Notes: generated from the sequence alone by a model not told the origin. A stretch of DNA of 19,798 bases from JADJPL01 sp964607915 (GCA_964607915.1 CAZSMU010000067.1:1-19798); one strand, 5' to 3'. Counted from the first letter of the stretch, positions 7,737-14,732 are shown. Program-made: numbers and translations.

Positions 7737-8299
7737 AGTGCGAGCTGGGCGTAGCTGCCCTGTCGAATAGCGAATCTCATCCGGGAAGTTTTTCGTTGAT
7801 CATGGAAGACCTGGAGACGCGTCGGCGCATCCCGATTATCATCGGGTTGGCAGAGGCGCAGTCTATCGCTATTGCCATGGAGCAGATGCAGCCTTCCCGG
7901 CCGCTGACGCACGATTTGTGTGTCCACTTGTTACAGGCATTTCAGGCCCGGCTGAAGGAAGTGTTGATTCATTCTCTGCAGGACGGTATCTTCCATGCCA
8001 GCCTTGTCATTGCAACCGAGCGGGGAGAGGAAATCGCCATAGATGCGCGCAGTTCGGACGCGATAGCTATTGCGGTACGGGCCAACGTGCCGATTTACGC
8101 CTATGACCACGTCGTCGAAGAAGCCGGTTTTTTGACGGAAGTATTTCTGCCTCACCAGCGAAAGGGGTCTTTGGCAGAGTATTCGTTGGAGGAGTTGGAA
8201 GAATTATTGGTCAAGGTCATCCAAAAAGAGGATTACGAGAGTGCCGTCCGCATCCGGAATTATATTGACCGGCGAAAGGCCCGCGGAGGAGAAGTCTAA
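7727..8299 (+). CDS. DUF151 (bifunctional-nuclease family) protein with UVR motif
   Basis: This 190-residue cytoplasmic protein combines a DUF151/BFN domain (about 5-130) with a UVR motif (about 153-186). The first carries RPLTHDL (58-64) and IDARSSDAIAIAVR (105-118). The second reads LEELLVKVIQKEDYESAVRIRN, the helical hairpin by which UvrB contacts UvrC. The fusion is familiar in Bacteroidota. The named nuclease activity comes from a plant homologue; the bacterial role is uncertain. The ATG at 7727 is chosen because AAAGGAGA lies just upstream and the conserved MAIKCELGV begins there; the frame is open upstream to 7703. It is last in the hyp operon and ends 4 bases inside the tail of hypA on the other strand. 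Why it travels with hydrogenase genes is unclear. Confidence 0.85.
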   Translation: MAIKCELGVAALSNSESHPGSFSLIMEDLETRRRIPIIIGLAEAQSIAIAMEQMQPSRPLTHDLCVHLLQAFQARLKEVLIHSLQDGIFHASLVIATERGEEIAIDARSSDAIAIAVRANVPIYAYDHVVEEAGFLTEVFLPHQRKGSLAEYSLEELEELLVKVIQKEDYESAVRIRNYIDRRKARGGEV

Positions 8300-8646
8300 T
8301 CCCGTAGCTCTATCCCGCTGATGAGCAATTCGTCCCCGCTGATGATTTGATTGCTGGGCGCGCCGCATTGCCTGCAACAGAACCGATAGCCTTCCACCTC
8401 TGATTCTTGCCCGCAGGATGGGCAAAGGATGCGGATTCGGGTCGTTTCGATATCCAGTACGGCCGACTGAAAGGCGGGTTGTTCGGTTTCCGTGACGGCG
8501 GCGAAGGCGTTTTGCATGAGGACGGGTTCCACGTTGGAGAGCGGCCCTACCCGCAGGGTAATTCTGGATACGCGGGCGAATTCTGCTGTGCCCAGATGCT
8601 CTTCCAGTGTGCGGAAAACATTCCGGATTAATGAAATTTCGTGCAT
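8296..8646 (-). CDS. hypA: Hydrogenase nickel metallochaperone HypA
   Basis: HypA delivers nickel to the large subunit together with HypB. The 116-residue protein begins MHEISL, giving the invariant Ni-ligand motif Met1-His2-Glu3. The structural zinc site is formed by CPSC (Cys75, Cys78) and CRQC (Cys91, Cys94), with one extra cysteine at 90. The length matches the family. It is the last gene of the leftward structural operon, 6 bases after the TPR gene, and so is separated from hypBCDE, which lie on the opposite strand. Its stop region overlaps the end of the DUF151-UVR gene by 4 bases, tail to tail. Confidence 0.97.
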   Translation of the reverse strand: MHEISLIRNVFRTLEEHLGTAEFARVSRITLRVGPLSNVEPVLMQNAFAAVTETEQPAFQSAVLDIETTRIRILCPSCGQESEVEGYRFCCRQCGAPSNQIISGDELLISGIELRD

Positions 8647-8652
8647 CGGTTT

Positions 8653-10179
8653 TTACAGGTGCGCTTCCCGGGCCAGTGCTTGTCCCAGTTCTTCAAGTTT
8701 TTTCAAATGGTTTTCTGCTTCGGCGATGAGGGCGGGCTCACGGGTCAGCGTCCGGGCCTCTTCGGCAAAGGCGAGCATCTGTTGGTAGAGCGCTTTGCTG
8801 GCGCCGTTCTTATCGCCGAGATCGAGGTACCAAAGTCCTTCGAGATAGTTGAGCAGGGTCAGCGCCCGCTCAAAAGGGTAGTGCTCTGCGCTGCGGATAC
8901 CAAGGGCTTCCTGGTAGTAAAAAACGGCTTTTTCCAGATTATCCGTGTGGATGGCCATGGGATACTTGGAGATGGCGTTTCCATAGTGGTTGCAGATCAT
9001 GGCATATTCATACGGATATTGCTCCTTGGTGTAAAACTGGAGCGCTTCCTGGAAAGAGGATGAGGATACGGCAGCCCAGATGCTTTTTTTGCGCGCCTCA
9101 TCGGGGATTTCCGAATAGATTACCCCCAGGTAGTGGTGGATTTCGGCAAAAGTTCCCGGGGCATCCTCGCGGGTAAAGACTTTTAGGGCTTCCTGGAAGC
9201 TTTCCATCGCGCCCTTGTAGAACTGCGGGTTGCCTTTCTGTGCCCAGGTGTAGAGCAGGCTGCCCCGGCGAAAATGCGCGTTGGCGAGCAGTTCGTCCAT
9301 CTCCTCCCGTCTCAGCAAATCCACGGCCTGGTTGATATAGCGCAAGGACTCGGAGAAGCTTTCGCTGATATTGGCCACATGGGAAGCGTCTATGAGGGTG
9401 AGGGCTTCTTCGACGGGCCGGTTCTGTTGTTGGTAGGCTTGAAGCGTTTCCCAGAGCACTTGTTTGAGGCGGTCGAGGAGCAGGGTATCGTAGGGGGCGA
9501 CTAATTTTTTCATCCAGACCTGGCAGAGGGCGGCTTTGAGTTCTGTGGCCGCTTCGTCTGATAGGTCATTTTTGAGGGCGTCTTCCAGCAAGTGCTCAGC
9601 GATCTCCGGTTCGTCCATATCCTGCAGAAAGGCGCTGTATTGTTTGGCAGTAAAGGCGAAATACTCCCCGTTTGGAGCGCTGTTGAGGGCTTCCCGGTAG
9701 AAATAGCGGGCTTTGTCGGGGTCGAAATCCTCTTCGGAAGCTGCGTAGTGGTGCAGCAGGGCAGCGTTGTGGCAGAAGCGGTATTCCTCAAAAGGGCTGA
9801 GGTCGGAGTTCAGGGATTCTGCCCGGGTGGGTATGCCCTGTTGTAGCCGCTGGATGAGGTTGATTTCCCTGCTGAGCAGAGGGTTGGAAAGCAGGAGTTC
9901 ATAGCTGCGCGCGTAGTTACCCAAACGGGCGAAGACCAATCCGAGCAGGTGTTCGGGGCTGAACGCAATTTCTTCCGGCAGCAAGTACGGTGCCTGAACA
10001 TTTTGCCAGTCTATGGGCTGTGCAATCCCATGTTGTCGGACGATCAGACTGTAGGCGCTCAGTACAGGTTTTTCCAGCAGGAAATCCTGGATTTGTACCC
10101 ATTCATCGAGGCGTTCTTCGCGGGAAATGATTTCGCGCACCGCGCCTAGTTGTTCGGGGGTAGTATAGATGGTAATCAT
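8653..10179 (-). CDS. Hydrogenase-associated TPR protein
   Basis: This soluble, almost wholly helical protein (508 residues from the ATG at 10179) has about four tetratricopeptide-like repeats in its C-terminal half (about 298-480). They are recognisable from AHFRRGSLLYTW...AMESFQEALKVF, IHHYLGVIYSEI...SFQEALQFY, ICNHYGNAISKY...AVFYYQEALGI and LNYLEGLWYLDLGD. The N-terminal half may hold degenerate repeats. There is no signal peptide. A TTG at 10185, overlapping the upstream stop as TTGA, is an alternative start two codons earlier. It sits between the 104-residue protein and hypA in the hydrogenase operon. I recall TPR genes in group 2a clusters such as Huc. A chaperone or complex-assembly role is inferred. 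Confidence 0.85.
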   Translation of the reverse strand: MITIYTTPEQLGAVREIISREERLDEWVQIQDFLLEKPVLSAYSLIVRQHGIAQPIDWQNVQAPYLLPEEIAFSPEHLLGLVFARLGNYARSYELLLSNPLLSREINLIQRLQQGIPTRAESLNSDLSPFEEYRFCHNAALLHHYAASEEDFDPDKARYFYREALNSAPNGEYFAFTAKQYSAFLQDMDEPEIAEHLLEDALKNDLSDEAATELKAALCQVWMKKLVAPYDTLLLDRLKQVLWETLQAYQQQNRPVEEALTLIDASHVANISESFSESLRYINQAVDLLRREEMDELLANAHFRRGSLLYTWAQKGNPQFYKGAMESFQEALKVFTREDAPGTFAEIHHYLGVIYSEIPDEARKKSIWAAVSSSSFQEALQFYTKEQYPYEYAMICNHYGNAISKYPMAIHTDNLEKAVFYYQEALGIRSAEHYPFERALTLLNYLEGLWYLDLGDKNGASKALYQQMLAFAEEARTLTREPALIAEAENHLKKLEELGQALAREAHL

Positions 10180-10181
10180 AG

Positions 10182-10496
10182 TCAAAACAGTACTTGAAGC
10201 AAGCTGGTGCCGGGAGTGTGGGAAAAGGCGAGATCGCGGTCGGAATCGTCGAGTTCGTGGTCAATGAGGAGTTCCTGCAGGGAGATGCTTTTATCCCCGT
10301 GCAGGTTTCTCGTTTTGAGCATCTGGAGCGCTGTCTTGTGGAGTTTGGCGAAGAACTCGTCGTCCATAGGTGCCAGGAGCAGGGATTTTTGTTGGGGATA
10401 ATACACCGTATGTACTTGGGGGGCATCTCCAAAAACCGCTGCGGCGAGTGGGCCTTCGATGAGCAGATGTTGCGACCTCAGTTTGATCTGGCTCAT
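10182..10496 (-). CDS. Conserved-context 104-residue hydrogenase operon protein
   Basis: No family is recognised. The protein is small and soluble, beta-strand-rich at its N-terminus (IKLRSQHLLIEG, VHTVYYPQQKSLLLAPMDDEFF), followed by a helix and an acidic stretch (ELLIDHELDDSDRDLAF). It has no cysteines, no signal peptide and no membrane segment. The ATG overlaps the stop of the maturation protease (ATGA), so translation is coupled. The TPR gene starts 2 bases downstream. Position next to the protease suggests a part in late maturation of the large subunit, but this is inference. Confidence 0.75.
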   Translation of the reverse strand: MSQIKLRSQHLLIEGPLAAAVFGDAPQVHTVYYPQQKSLLLAPMDDEFFAKLHKTALQMLKTRNLHGDKSISLQELLIDHELDDSDRDLAFSHTPGTSLLQVLF

Positions 10497-10963
10497 ACCT
10501 GTAATTCGTTTTCCAGTATTTCCACCAATCGCATACCTGCTTCCCGGACGGGATCGCTGAGCCCTACTTCGAGCCGTGTATCGCTGACCGCAATGAGATA
10601 GGCCCGCAAATCACCTGGAAAAGCGGGCCCCATAATTTTTTTGGTATAGGACAATGCCTGGTCCCATTTTAGGCTGTGCAGGAAGACCATTGGATCTTCC
10701 TGCACAGCAGCGGCCACCTCTTCTGCGGGTAGGGCGTAGAGGGTGCCGTCGGGTTCTCCGCTATGGATGACGGCATCTACGAAAAAGATGCGCTCGTGCC
10801 CCTGCAGCTGGAACAATACCTCGAAGGCCGAGGTGCCCATGTCGAGGACGCTGAGGTCTTCCCGCTCGCCTAAGCGCTTTTGTAATTCCTGTACTACGAA
10901 ACACCCGATGCCATCATCGCTGCGGACGGGGTTTCCGAAGCCCAGGACTGCCGTTTTTTTCAT
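10493..10963 (-). CDS. [NiFe] hydrogenase large-subunit maturation endopeptidase
   Basis: This 156-residue HybD/HycI/HupW-family protease removes the C-terminal extension of the large subunit after nickel insertion. The glycine-rich start GFGNPVRSDDGIG (8-20) is the family signature. The nickel-sensing triad known from E. coli HybD (Glu16, Asp62, His93) has plausible equivalents in Asp17, Asp63 (FFVDAV) and His96 (FLHSLKW). The gene lies 10 bases downstream of the large subunit, its probable and only substrate here, and overlaps the next gene by 4 bases. The cyanobacterial counterpart is HupW. Confidence 0.95.
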   Translation of the reverse strand: MKKTAVLGFGNPVRSDDGIGCFVVQELQKRLGEREDLSVLDMGTSAFEVLFQLQGHERIFFVDAVIHSGEPDGTLYALPAEEVAAAVQEDPMVFLHSLKWDQALSYTKKIMGPAFPGDLRAYLIAVSDTRLEVGLSDPVREAGMRLVEILENELQV

Positions 10964-10973
10964 TCAAAAAATC

Positions 10974-12566
10974 CTAAAGTTTGAATTTTGCCAATTGTTC
11001 TCCGGTTTTAGCATCGTGGGCATGTACGGTGCATACGAGGCAGGAGTCGAATGAGCGGGCTACCATGCCGACCTCTACCGGGTCGTGCGGGTCTTCGATT
11101 TCAATACCTTCCAGCGCTGCTTCGATGGGGCCGGGATTGCCCGACTCATCGTTGGGTCCGACGTTCCAGGTCGTGGGGGCGATTACCTGGTAGTTTTTGA
11201 TGGTGCCGCCTTCTACTTCTATCCAGTGGGCGAGTGCGCCACGGGCAGCTTCTGTGGCGCCCCATCCGCGTCCGTCTTTTTCTTCCGGTTTGACGTAGAA
11301 CTCGCCGTCCAGGTTGATTTGGCTCAGCCACTCGTTGATGTACAGATACAGGCGCGGTGCCTCGTGTACGCGGGCCAATGCGCGGGTGAACACACTGGGG
11401 CCCAGTCGGTGCATGATATCCAGGAACAGGGGGTCCTGGTTTTGGTGGGCCAGGTTATTGGGGTTGGCGTTCATGATGACGCGCGCCAGCGGGCCCACTT
11501 CAGCGGCATAGCCGGTATAGCGAGGTGCTTTTGACCAGGAGTACTTGTTGTTGAAATCTGTTTGTTCCAGGTTCTGCGAGGGCAGGGGAGAGGGCAGCGG
11601 CTCGTTCCAGGGATGGGCTGCATCGACGTCCTTGTACCAGGAATGCTTGACGTGTTCTGTAATCTGCCGATGGTCGAGGCTGTGGAAATGCTGGCCATCC
11701 CAGAACCCGCCCGGGCTGATAACGGCATCCTGGCGGCCTTCTACGGTAGGGTTGTTGTATTTGTCTTTATGCAGGTAGGTGCCATAGGCCATAAATTTGC
11801 CCACGCCCTGTCCGAACTTATCCAGGCCGAATTCGATGCCGGCCCGCAGAAACAAGCCGAGGTCGCTGTTGCGGTGTGACTCGTTTTCATCGAGCCAGGC
11901 CAGCATATCGTCCCAGGATTTGATTTGGAGATAGCGTTCGATGGAGCATCCCAGCCAGACCGTCTCCAGCCAATCAATGCGGAAGTGGTTCATGATGGCG
12001 TGGGCACGGGTAACGTCTTTCAAGGTCGGGGCACACATGACGCCGCCAGGGACCATGTAGGAAGAGTGGGGCCATTGGCCACCGAAGATGGCATACACTT
12101 CGACCGGGCGTCCGCTGGCGGTGACGCCTTTTTGGAAGGATGTACCCACGTATGCTGCCCATCGGCGCACGACTTCTTCGTAGAGGGGCTTGTTGGCAAA
12201 TTTCTTATTGGCCATATCCGTAGCGAAGATAGCGTAGAACCAGCGAGGGATGCTCTGTATGGTCTCGGCAGCCTGGCCGATGGCGCGCAAGAGCAGCGCG
12301 TTGGGAGGCAGGTGGGTTTTCCAGGCTGTATCCAGCGCGGAGGAGGCGCAGTATAAGTGGGAGCCACCGCAAATCCCGCAAATCCGCGGGGTGACGATCA
12401 AGCCCGATTGAGGGTCTTTGCCCGCCATGATCTGCTCGAATCCGCGGAACATCGCCGCCTGCGTATGGGCGCGGGTGACCACGCCATCCTGCATATATAC
12501 TTTTACGTCGAGGTCGCCTTCTACGCGGCCAACCGGCGAAATATTTAATTCCTTTACCATGGTCAT
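10974..12566 (-). CDS. hupL: Group 2a [NiFe] uptake hydrogenase, large subunit
   Basis: The catalytic subunit (530 residues) splits H2 at a Ni-Fe(CN)2CO centre. The L1 motif RICGICGGSH contains Cys63 and Cys66. The C-terminal motif SFDSCLVCTVH contains Cys509 and Cys512. These four cysteines ligate nickel and iron. The extension after His515 (AHDAKTGEQLAKFKL, 15 residues) is the predicted target of the downstream protease. A serine replaces proline in the common DPCxxCxxH motif. ISPVGRVEGDLDVKV near the N-terminus (9-23) is the conserved RxEGH-like region, with Asp18 in place of His. Similarity to cyanobacterial HupL and mycobacterial HucL supports group 2a. A second in-frame ATG (12560) lies two codons inside. 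It follows the small-subunit gene by 8 bases. Confidence 0.97.
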   Translation of the reverse strand: MTMVKELNISPVGRVEGDLDVKVYMQDGVVTRAHTQAAMFRGFEQIMAGKDPQSGLIVTPRICGICGGSHLYCASSALDTAWKTHLPPNALLLRAIGQAAETIQSIPRWFYAIFATDMANKKFANKPLYEEVVRRWAAYVGTSFQKGVTASGRPVEVYAIFGGQWPHSSYMVPGGVMCAPTLKDVTRAHAIMNHFRIDWLETVWLGCSIERYLQIKSWDDMLAWLDENESHRNSDLGLFLRAGIEFGLDKFGQGVGKFMAYGTYLHKDKYNNPTVEGRQDAVISPGGFWDGQHFHSLDHRQITEHVKHSWYKDVDAAHPWNEPLPSPLPSQNLEQTDFNNKYSWSKAPRYTGYAAEVGPLARVIMNANPNNLAHQNQDPLFLDIMHRLGPSVFTRALARVHEAPRLYLYINEWLSQINLDGEFYVKPEEKDGRGWGATEAARGALAHWIEVEGGTIKNYQVIAPTTWNVGPNDESGNPGPIEAALEGIEIEDPHDPVEVGMVARSFDSCLVCTVHAHDAKTGEQLAKFKL

Positions 12567-12574
12567 GGCGATAA

Positions 12575-13555
12575 TTATTTAGATGTTTCGAAATGAACCT
12601 TGTTGGTGCCCGTGATTTTTTCTACGCCGCCCATAGCCTTTTCGAAGCCGGCGCGGGTGTAATATGCCAGTTTGGAGGTGCCGGCGGGCACGTCTTGTGG
12701 CAGGAAACCCAGGTATTTGAGCGTTTTGAATACGCTGCCCTTTTTGAGGTCGTGGTGCGGGAACCCGGGTTCGGTACAACCGAGGCAGGGGTGGTTGGCT
12801 CGGGTTTTGCTCGACTGGCGGTTCCAGAGGATGCGGTTGCAACTGGCGCGCGTCATAGGGCCGCGACAGCCGACCTCATAGAACAAGCAGCCACCCCGTT
12901 TTCCGAAGCCGCCATCCACCTTTTGGGCGAAGCTGATGGCATTCGGACAACCCGTTTGTACGAAGTCGGTGAAAAACGTCTTGGGGCGATGAAACTCATC
13001 AATGCGGATGTCGCCAATGCGCCCGGTGGAGATGGCGACCAGGATTTGCGTTATCCAGTCGGGGTGGGCGGGGCAACCGGGGATATTGATGACGGGCAGA
13101 CCGCCTTTGGATACAAAGTCGGGGCCCAGGAATCCTCCTTTTTTCTGCTTCAGGAATTGCATACCCGTAGATTCGCTGGGGTTGGGCGGCACGGCAGGTA
13201 TGCCGCCGTAGGTGGCACAATCGCCGATGGCAACGACGAAACCCGCTACTTTGGACAGTTCGCGTACCCATTCCTGCATGGGGCGGTCGCAGAAATAGTT
13301 CATCGTACCGGTTCCATTAGGGCCTTGTACAATCGTCCCTTCAAATACAAAGATGTCCATCTGAACCTTCCCCGCCAGGATGTCCTCCAGGAGATTGCTG
13401 ACCTGATGCCCTATTTCGAGGCCAATCGAGGGATGCCATAGGATATTGACCCCGAAATCGGTGATCAACTCCACGACGGTAGGTTCCTCGGCATTGAGGA
13501 ACGACATGGTGTTGCCGCTGCAAGCCCCGCCCTGAAGCCAGAGTACGTTTGCCAT
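12575..13555 (-). CDS. hupS: Group 2a [NiFe] uptake hydrogenase, small subunit
   Basis: This electron-transferring subunit (326 residues) begins directly with MANVLWLQGGACSGNTMSF, like cyanobacterial HupS. There is no Tat signal and no C-terminal membrane anchor, so the enzyme should be cytosolic. Cluster ligands that can be seen are Cys12, Cys113 and Cys161 (proximal), Cys203, Cys223 and Cys230 (distal), and Cys239, Cys257 and Cys260 (medial). The usual first proximal cysteine (CxxC) is Gly9, and the usual distal histidine (HxxC) is Gln200, so each cluster has only three protein ligands. NIPGCPAHPDW (158-168) is highly conserved. It is first in the leftward operon, with two operator-like repeats and a TATATTTG element upstream. 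Confidence 0.97.
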   Translation of the reverse strand: MANVLWLQGGACSGNTMSFLNAEEPTVVELITDFGVNILWHPSIGLEIGHQVSNLLEDILAGKVQMDIFVFEGTIVQGPNGTGTMNYFCDRPMQEWVRELSKVAGFVVAIGDCATYGGIPAVPPNPSESTGMQFLKQKKGGFLGPDFVSKGGLPVINIPGCPAHPDWITQILVAISTGRIGDIRIDEFHRPKTFFTDFVQTGCPNAISFAQKVDGGFGKRGGCLFYEVGCRGPMTRASCNRILWNRQSSKTRANHPCLGCTEPGFPHHDLKKGSVFKTLKYLGFLPQDVPAGTSKLAYYTRAGFEKAMGGVEKITGTNKVHFETSK

Positions 13556-13619
13556 ACAATAATAATTTTTTGCGTTCTGGTAAAAAATCCGAATAATAGC
13601 GATGTGTGCGCCGTAACAA

Positions 13620-13627
13620 CAAATATA
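13620..13627 (-). promoter_or_regulatory. Putative -7 element of the hydrogenase structural operon
   Basis: On the leftward strand TATATTTG matches the Bacteroidota -7 consensus TAnnTTTG at all six fixed positions. It is 64 bases upstream of the small-subunit ATG. No TTTG occurs 17-23 bases further upstream; that place is taken by the nearer operator-like repeat. The promoter may therefore be weak alone, or be controlled by whatever binds there. Confidence 0.5.
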
Positions 13628-13642
13628 TACCGCGCATTTTGA

Positions 13643-13660
13643 TTAGAAAATTATTTCTAA
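13643..13660. promoter_or_regulatory. Operator-like repeat, copy 2 (upstream of hupS)
   Basis: TTAGAAA and TTTCTAA flank ATTA, giving the same arms and the same 18-bp length as the copy before hypB. It is 15 bases upstream of the putative -7 element and covers the -33 region of the structural operon promoter. Confidence 0.7.
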
Positions 13661-13666
13661 AAAAAA

Positions 13667-13684
13667 TTAGAAAATTATTTCTAA
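13667..13684. promoter_or_regulatory. Operator-like repeat, copy 3 (tandem with copy 2)
   Basis: Identical in all 18 bases to copy 2 and placed 24 bases from it, a little over two helical turns, so two regulator dimers could bind close to the same face of the DNA. It lies 25 bases beyond the stop codon of the TetR gene. Confidence 0.7.
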
Positions 13685-13685
13685 A

Positions 13686-13700
13686 ATAAGTCGGACTTAT
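13686..13700. repeat. Short inverted repeat ATAAGTC-G-GACTTAT
   Basis: Perfect 7-base arms around a single central base, directly next to operator copy 3 and 9 bases after the TetR stop codon. It could be a binding site for a second factor. Alternatively, as a 6-bp stem with a 3-base loop followed by TTTAG on the leftward strand, it could be a weak terminator for the TetR transcript. The sequence does not decide between these. Confidence 0.35.
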
Positions 13701-13709
13701 GTTTGGCGA

Positions 13710-14342
13710 TTATTTCCCTCCGTCCACGAAGAGCGGGGAAATGATATTGGAGAACTCCTCCCAGCCCTTGTCGGTGAAATAGGGCTGGAACTGTGCCCAT
13801 AGGGCACTTTTGAAACTGGATTCATCCAGAGGGAGGCCTTTGAGGACCTGCTGGGGGATCCAGAACGTGATGGTCATCCAGATATTATCGGCCAGGGTAT
13901 CGTATAAACCTCGGGAAGGCTCGGGTACAAGTACGCCTCTACTCACCCCATACGCGATGCGGTGTCGGATCTGCAGGATCATTTTGCCCACAAACTCATG
14001 CCATTGGGCTATGATATCGGGGAAAGCGCGCTCGACGTCAAAGAGATCAATCAGATAGAAGCGATATTTTCCAAAAAAAGCATAGTAATGGCTCAGTTGA
14101 TCGTCGAAATCGGTCAATCCGGGGCTCGACAGATAGGTGGACAATACCTGCTTGAGTTCTTCAAACAGGTATTCATATACAGCCGATACGATGGCTTCTT
14201 TGTTTTTGAAATGATAGGCCAGGTTGCCCACGCTGATTCCTGTCTCGTCTGCTATCTGTTGCAGGCGTACGTTTGCTACCCCTTCCCGGTTGAATAAAAA
14301 GACGGCAGCTTCCAGAATGCGTTGTTTTGTGCTGGCGGACAT
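13710..14342 (-). CDS. TetR-family transcriptional regulator
   Basis: This 210-residue protein has an N-terminal TetR DNA-binding domain: STKQRILEAAVFLFNREG (4-21), the helix-turn-helix VRLQQIADETGISVGNLAYHF (25-45), then KNKEAIVSAVYEYL. The C-terminal two thirds form an all-helical ligand/dimer domain rich in aromatic residues (Phe, Tyr, Trp), with no recognisable ligand class. The frame is open to an ATG at 14417, but that would overlap the upstream gene; homology begins at MSASTKQRI, and the ATG at 14342 is 7 bases after that gene's stop. It lies just upstream of the hydrogenase operon on the same strand and is the obvious candidate to bind the four TTAGAAA-N4-TTTCTAA sites, including one ahead of its own operon. 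Confidence 0.93.
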   Translation of the reverse strand: MSASTKQRILEAAVFLFNREGVANVRLQQIADETGISVGNLAYHFKNKEAIVSAVYEYLFEELKQVLSTYLSSPGLTDFDDQLSHYYAFFGKYRFYLIDLFDVERAFPDIIAQWHEFVGKMILQIRHRIAYGVSRGVLVPEPSRGLYDTLADNIWMTITFWIPQQVLKGLPLDESSFKSALWAQFQPYFTDKGWEEFSNIISPLFVDGGK

Positions 14343-14349
14343 CGGCGGC

Positions 14350-14709
14350 TCAGTTGAGAGATAAATGGAATTGTTCGATGCGTACGCTGATGGTGCCTCG
14401 TTGGTCTTTTGCGGCAAGCCGGCGCATGTAAAAGGCCAGTTGTGCCGCCCGCTGCGGACTGGAGTGGGCGGTGATACGCCTCTTCAGGAAGCGCATGGGC
14501 AATACCGGATGGGCAAATACCAAATGTACTTCCCAGAGGCCACGGCGCAGGTACACCTGGTCTATTACGGCCGTGTCGCCCAGCCAGTAATCGTCAGCAA
14601 TGAACTTCAAATCGCTGCTGAACCCGAGCTTGTCGCTCAGGTATAGACTGTTCAGCGCATCGAGCATGCAGGCATACGTTTTCTTGCACAATGTGAATTT
14701 AGGGCGCAT
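14350..14709 (-). CDS. 119-residue protein of unknown function, co-transcribed with TetR
   Basis: No family is recognised. The protein is basic, without signal peptide or membrane helix. It alternates beta-like stretches (LKFIADDYWLGDTAVIDQVYLRRGLWEVHLVF, about 35-66) with an Arg-rich helix (SPQRAAQLAFYMRRLAAKDQ) and ends in a strand (TISVRIEQFHLSLN). Two cysteines near the N-terminus (Cys8, Cys14) are not in a metal-binding pattern. The gene precedes the TetR gene by 7 bases and has an operator-like repeat 24 bases upstream of its ATG, so it probably belongs to the same regulon. It might be a modulator or partner of the regulator, or a hydrogenase accessory protein. Confidence 0.7.
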   Translation of the reverse strand: MRPKFTLCKKTYACMLDALNSLYLSDKLGFSSDLKFIADDYWLGDTAVIDQVYLRRGLWEVHLVFAHPVLPMRFLKRRITAHSSPQRAAQLAFYMRRLAAKDQRGTISVRIEQFHLSLN

Positions 14710-14732
14710 GATATTTTGTATTCAGCCGAAAT

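Noticed and set aside
14343..14417. Upstream ATG for the TetR gene adding 25 residues
   Set aside because: It would overlap the preceding gene by over 60 bases, and TetR similarity begins at the ATG at 14342.
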